Origin: Lanius collurio
Taxonomy: Eukaryota > Chordata > Aves > Passeriformes > Laniidae
NCBI GenBank assembly: GCA_020086605.1
Contig: JACBWW010000097.1
Span: forward strand, 445,206 to 509,205
Direction: 5' to 3'
Length of the DNA: 64,000 bases
The notes under the pieces are model-generated. The model did not search any database, was not told where the DNA came from, and saw only the letters and a list, made by a program, of their open reading frames with translations. Positions 59,630 through 64,000 of this stretch are shown piece after piece. Within the stretch, counting starts at the first letter, position 1. Every line of letters starts with the position of its first letter. The position numbers were made by a program, and so were the translations under genes.

Positions 59630-60115
59630 ATTTTAAGGATCCTTAGGTGCACCACGTTGAATGCACCTCAATGCCCACTGCAATGCCCACCCCCAAAAGA
59701 TCTGGTATACCATTAGAGATTTGACTAATTAACATATCTATCAAAGATTCTTCAATGAGAGGCTTGAATGAGCCCCTCCTCCCCAAGAACCTTCCCCTGG
59801 ATGGTTCTACCTCAGTTTACAGAATGTGCTCTGGAGAGGACCTTGGGGTCTGGGGCACACTGATCCCTACCTACAAAGCTCCTAAAATGTTGAGTTTCTT
59901 AGCTTGACAAGTAAGGCCAAGAATGTAGGCTAACAAACACTAAGAATTCAGAAGTTATAAAAAGGTATAAAAGGGGTATAAAAGAAAAGGCAAAAAGATC
60001 ATCATGGCATCAGTGCCACTGGAATGGGTGAGAAATGGGCTTCATTTCTGTTTATTTCTATCTCTCTGTCTCCCCTGATAAAGAGTTTAATACATTCCCT
60101 ATTTATGAGCACCTG
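59630..60115 (+). mobile_element. Possible solo LTR of an endogenous retrovirus
   Basis: AT-richer segment unlike its surroundings with repeated TATAAAA boxes (about 59955-59985), then a pyrimidine-rich stretch and a GATAAA-type signal near 60078, resembling U3-R-U5 layout. Clear TG...CA ends and target-site duplications were not found, and there is no adjacent retroviral coding sequence. Family unassigned. Confidence 0.4.
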
Positions 60116-60739
60116 GGAGGACCCTCATCCATCCCTCAGTGGTGGTCCCAGACCCCAAAACATCCAATCTTGCTCTTTCCAGGGAATTTGAGAACCTCAC
60201 CCTGAGAGCTTTTACTCCTCACAGCAATTCCCCACCAGTCTCTGCCTCTCCTTCCAGGACATTACCTGAGCCAGGGTCACCAGAGATTTATACCCCCAGC
60301 TCTCTCTGGCTTATGTGCTTGCTCTAAATAGATATTTATCCAATTCATCTCAGCAGGACGAGCTGAATGAGCAGGGAATGAGCTGGCTTATTTATAACCC
60401 AATTTAACAGGTAAAAAAACCTCGCCCCAAGAACAAAGCAAGGACCAAGGCTGACAAAAGAGCAGCTTTGAGAGTTGTTCTGTTTCAGCTGAGTCCTTCT
60501 TTAATTATTCTTTCATACAGCTGCAATTTGAAGGCACTCTGCATTAAATGAATGTGTGTGAGCAACACAAGTTAATCAAGGGCAGCTGCAAGTTCCATGC
60601 AAGTTCAGGAAAGGGAAGGGAAATGTCTCCCAGTGGCACGTGTTGGATTGCTAGAAAACACACTGCAGAATTCCAGAAAGGAATTTGGGCTCATGTGGGA
60701 AGAGGTTGTGGCAAGAGGAGAAAAGACTAAAGACTTAGG

Positions 60740-60965
60740 TGAGATGTTAGGAAGGAATTGTTCCATAAGAGGGTGGGCAGGCCCTGGCACAGGGTGCCCA
60801 GAGAGGCTGGGGCTGCCCCTGGATCCCTGCAAGTGTCCAGGGCCAGGCTGGATTTGGTTTGGAGCACCCTGGGATAGTGGGAGGTGTTCCTGCCCATGGC
60901 AGGGGGTGGAATGGGATCATCTTCAAGGTTCCTTCCAACCCAACCCATTTCAGGATTCTCTGAGC
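60740..60965 (+). mobile_element. CR1 fragment, sense
   Basis: GGAAGGAATTGTTCCATAAG to CCATTTCAGGATTCTCTGA, with the tip intact but mutated. Confidence 0.92.
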
Positions 60966-61589
60966 GACATCAAGCAAAGTTTCCCCTTTAAAAACCTAAA
61001 CTCCTGGGTGCTGGCTTATGTAGAAGAGCAGGAATGAGCACTGCAGAGCAGCCCCAAAGGCTCTTGAGAACATTTTCCCAACAAAGATCCACCCTGCACC
61101 AGTGTCAGCTCTTCGAAAGCAGCCTGTGAAAGCTGGTAAATCAACAGCAAAGCCTTTCCACACCCTCGAGTCATTTATTTAACACCAGGTGCACTGTTTA
61201 CTCTGCTTCCCAATTCTCCTGCTTTTCCAGGCTATGTGGTGACAGGGCAATCTCTGGGCATGGAAACTGCTGAGATTTCCATGGAAGAGAGTCAAGAATT
61301 AGTCCCTGGGCTGACTTTCCCCCCCATCTCTTGAATTGTGAATGCACCAAACGCAGCAAGATCTGGGGGCAAGGGGGGATTTCCTTCATTCATCAAGTGG
61401 CCAAGAGAAGGAAAAAGATGTGGAGAGAATGGAAAAGGTTTGATATTTACAGCATGCAAGAACCTTGTGGATGAAGATGGATCCCAACAGATCTCCAGCT
61501 GCTGGTTCAGATGCTTCAGAGCCTGTGGAGAGCCTGAGCCAGATGGTGCAGCCCAGCATGGCTCTGTCAGGGTGGTGCATTTTTGGACA

Positions 61590-61915
61590 CAGAATCCCAG
61601 AATGGTTTGGCTTGGAAGGAACCTTAAAGCCCATCCCATCCCAACCCCCTGCCATGGCAGGGACACCTCCCACTGTCCCAGGCTGCTCCCAGCCCCAATG
61701 TCCAGCCTGGCCTTGGGCACTGCCAGGGATCCAGGGGCAGCCACAGCTTCTCTGGGCACCCTGTGCCAGGGCCTGCCCACCCTCCCAGGGAAGGATTTTT
61801 TCCTCATATCCAATCTAAACTTCCCACTGGAATGGAATAAAAGCTGCAGTGATTTACACTCACTCTGGGAGATGACCCTGGGCCCATTTCCATCTGCAAA
61901 TAACCCAGAGCTCCC
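61590..61915 (-). mobile_element. CR1 fragment fused to a non-CR1 segment
   Basis: ACAGAATCCCAGAATGGTTTG to AATCTAAACTTCCCACTGG, then AGCTGCAGTGATTTACACTC and CCTGGGCCCATTTCCATCTG, a segment also attached to the inverted copy at 34080-34380. Confidence 0.9.
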
Positions 61916-62099
61916 CTCCTGCCTCCCGGGCTCCAAGAGCCCCTTGGAGAACTGGCTACAGCACAGCACCAGGGTATCTGGGCTTGCTCCATTTACTGCC
62001 CTGAGTGCAGGGGAAAGAGCCACCCAACAGAAAGCTTTGATCCACATAAATTCACAGCAGAAGGCAGCATCACCTCTGATCCTGGGCAGGCACGAGGTG

Positions 62100-62545
62100 G
62101 TGGGAATGACAGGATGGTTTAGGCTGGAAAAGACTTTTAAATCATTGAGTCCTGTGCCCCCCCCAGTGCCACACCCACACAGCTTTTAAATCCCTCCAGG
62201 GATGGAGGCTCCAGTGCTCCCCCTGGGAGGCCCTTTCCAATACCTGACCACCCTTCCCACGAAAAACATTTCTCAAATACCCAGTCTAAACCTCCCCTGG
62301 AGCAACCTGAGGTGGTTTCCTCTCCTCCTGTTCCCTGGGAGCAGAGCCCAAACTCCCTCGGCTGCCACCTCCTGTCAGGGTGTTCTGGAGACCCACAAGG
62401 TCCCCCCAAGCCTCCTTTGCTCCAGGCTGAGCCCCTCCAGCTGCTCCTCATCAGATTTTTGCTCCAGATCCTGACATTTCTTTGCTCCTTCTGACCCCAA
62501 AGCCTCTCAGCCTGTTTGCCCCCTTCTGGATTTGGCCACAGAAGA
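62100..62545 (-). mobile_element. CR1 fragment, second subfamily, long
   Basis: GGTTTAGGCTGGAAAAGAC, CACACCCACACAGCTTTTAA, AAACCTCCCCTGGAGCAACC and GACCCACAAGGTCCCCCC in order. Confidence 0.87.
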
Positions 62546-63077
62546 ACAGAGCAGGTGGAAAGGCTGTAGGGCATTGCTGGAGAAGGAGAGGATGGATGCT
62601 GCAGATGGAAAAAGGGTGGTGGGATCCAGCAAGGCCATCACACCAAGGCTTGGGAAAGAGCAGAGGGGAACATTAAGGATTCTCCCTGCTTCTCTTTCAA
62701 CAGCAAATATTTTACTTCACAAATGCAAACAGATCTTGGTCAGACAGCGACACCCCGGATACTTCCCCAGGGGCTGTGGGCTGCAGGAATTCCCATGGAC
62801 ACAGGAGCAGCACATTCCCAGTGCCTCAATCTCCCCTCAGAAGTTCTCCTGGAGCCAACACAGAGCCCTGTCTGCCCATCCCTGCCTTGGCTCTGGTGTC
62901 CCCTGGGCACAAACTGAGAGGCCCTGCCAGTATTTCCCAGCCCTGGTTCTCCCCAGATGTGCAAAGGAGCTGGAATAAAGTCCCAGTGTGTGATTTTTGA
63001 TTCTTAACAGGATCCATCTGCATCCCTCCTCCCATGTGTGCCAGGACAGGAGGAGCTGAGCTCCAGGTGACACCTGT

Positions 63078-63114
63078 GCTGCTGACCATCCCTGCTGACC
63101 ATCCCTGCTGACCC
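63078..63114. repeat. 15-bp tandem repeat
   Basis: GCTGACCATCCCTGC repeats about two and a half times within TRIM9 intron 1. Confidence 0.8.
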
Positions 63115-63387
63115 CACACGGTGTGGGATGGAAATTCCCAGGGCTGGGCTCTGCAGAGATCTGCAAGGATGCTGCAGGGGTTTGCAATCCAAGGAGAGTT
63201 TGTGTCTTCAACCTGGGCAATGCCAAGCTGGGCAGTTAAATCCCATGTAAAATTAAAACTCAGAGCACTGTTTACCTTCCCCTGAAGTCAAGACCTGTTC
63301 CTGCTTCTCTCCAAGAGCACCTGGACATGGTGCCTGACCTCCTCTCAAGGACAGAGTGGTCCCACCCCAGAGTCTTGCTTCAGAATC

Positions 63388-63605
63388 TTGGCATCATTAA
63401 GGTTGGAAAAGCCTTCTAAGACCATGGAGTCTGATCCTTCCCCCAGCACTGCCAAGGCCACCACTGCCCCGGGTCCCCAAGGGCCACATCCACATGGCTT
63501 TTTAAAGCCCTCCAGGGATGGGGACCCCACCTCACTCCTCACAGGACTTGTGCTCCAGAGCCTTCACCAGCTCTGCTGCCCTTCCCTGGGTGCACCAAGC
63601 AAAAG
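63388..63605 (-). mobile_element. CR1 fragment, second subfamily, internally deleted
   Basis: AAGGTTGGAAAAGCCTTC to GGGGACCCCACCTCACTC, then joins CTCCAGAGCCTTCACCAGC after a deletion of about 150 bp. Confidence 0.85.
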
Positions 63606-64000
63606 GAAATGCGGATGAGAGTGGAGAGAGAGGCAAACCCTGTGATCCCAGCCCAAAGCAGAGGGATCCCACACTGCCCCAAAAGAGCAGAAGGTTTTCA
63701 CCATGGGACCCTTGACCTCTTCACTTCTTTTTTTTTTGTGTGCATGGTAAATCCAGGCTCACCTTTGCTGCAGCTGGGCTATGGATGGCAAAGACAAAAG
63801 CAGCCTCTGGCAGGAGAGACCCAGCCCAGGGAGGTGTCCAGCTACGGGGTGAGAAGTGCCAGGGACTCCCAGAGCAGAATCAGACACAGGAGTGATGGGT
63901 AACAGTATTGGAGAGACAGGCAGGAATGACTGCTCTGCATCACTGTCTCTCCATTTCCTACCCCAGAAACCTTTCAAACCTGCTTAAAATCTGCTACAGA

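Noticed and set aside
61338..62189. 283-codon plus-strand and 251-codon minus-strand frames
   Set aside because: They run through a CR1 fragment and give the same repeated peptides (GTLCQGLP, HRVPREAV) seen at other CR1 copies in the window.

Overview
The window is from a bird nuclear genome, probably a songbird. It holds split vertebrate genes with GT-AG introns, and about 36 fragments of CR1 LINE 3' ends, the dominant avian retroposon. Two protein-coding genes were found, both on the minus strand, in the tandem order known from human 14q22 (PYGL then TRIM9).

Positions 1-6862 carry the 5' half of a glycogen phosphorylase gene, best matched to the liver form PYGL: exons 1-8 complete and the start of exon 9, running off the left edge. 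Its intron 2 contains an 11-copy, 52-bp minisatellite. A CpG-rich promoter region and a degenerate G-rich tandem array lie upstream (6863-7600). About 3 kb of CR1-rich DNA separates it from the 3' end of the next gene.

Positions 9870-36394 carry TRIM9, a brain E3 ubiquitin ligase. Nine constitutive coding exons (436 codons) encode the coiled coil, COS box, FN3 and B30.2/SPRY domains, followed by a 3' UTR of about 1.5 kb. The first exon (RING and B-boxes) is not in the window, so intron 1 is longer than 27.6 kb.

The most interesting observation is a series of three candidate cassette exons in the intron between FN3 and SPRY: 153 nt, 42 nt (with a GC donor) and a 24-nt microexon. All are phase 1-1, so any combination keeps the frame. 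Together they would add 73 residues to the FN3-SPRY linker.

Positions 36395-64000 are TRIM9 intron 1: CR1 fragments, a possible solo LTR, small tandem repeats, a two-N gap flanked by an exact 55-bp duplication (assembly artefact), and AT-rich unique blocks that may be regulatory. No RNA genes, CRISPR arrays or intact mobile-element proteins were seen.
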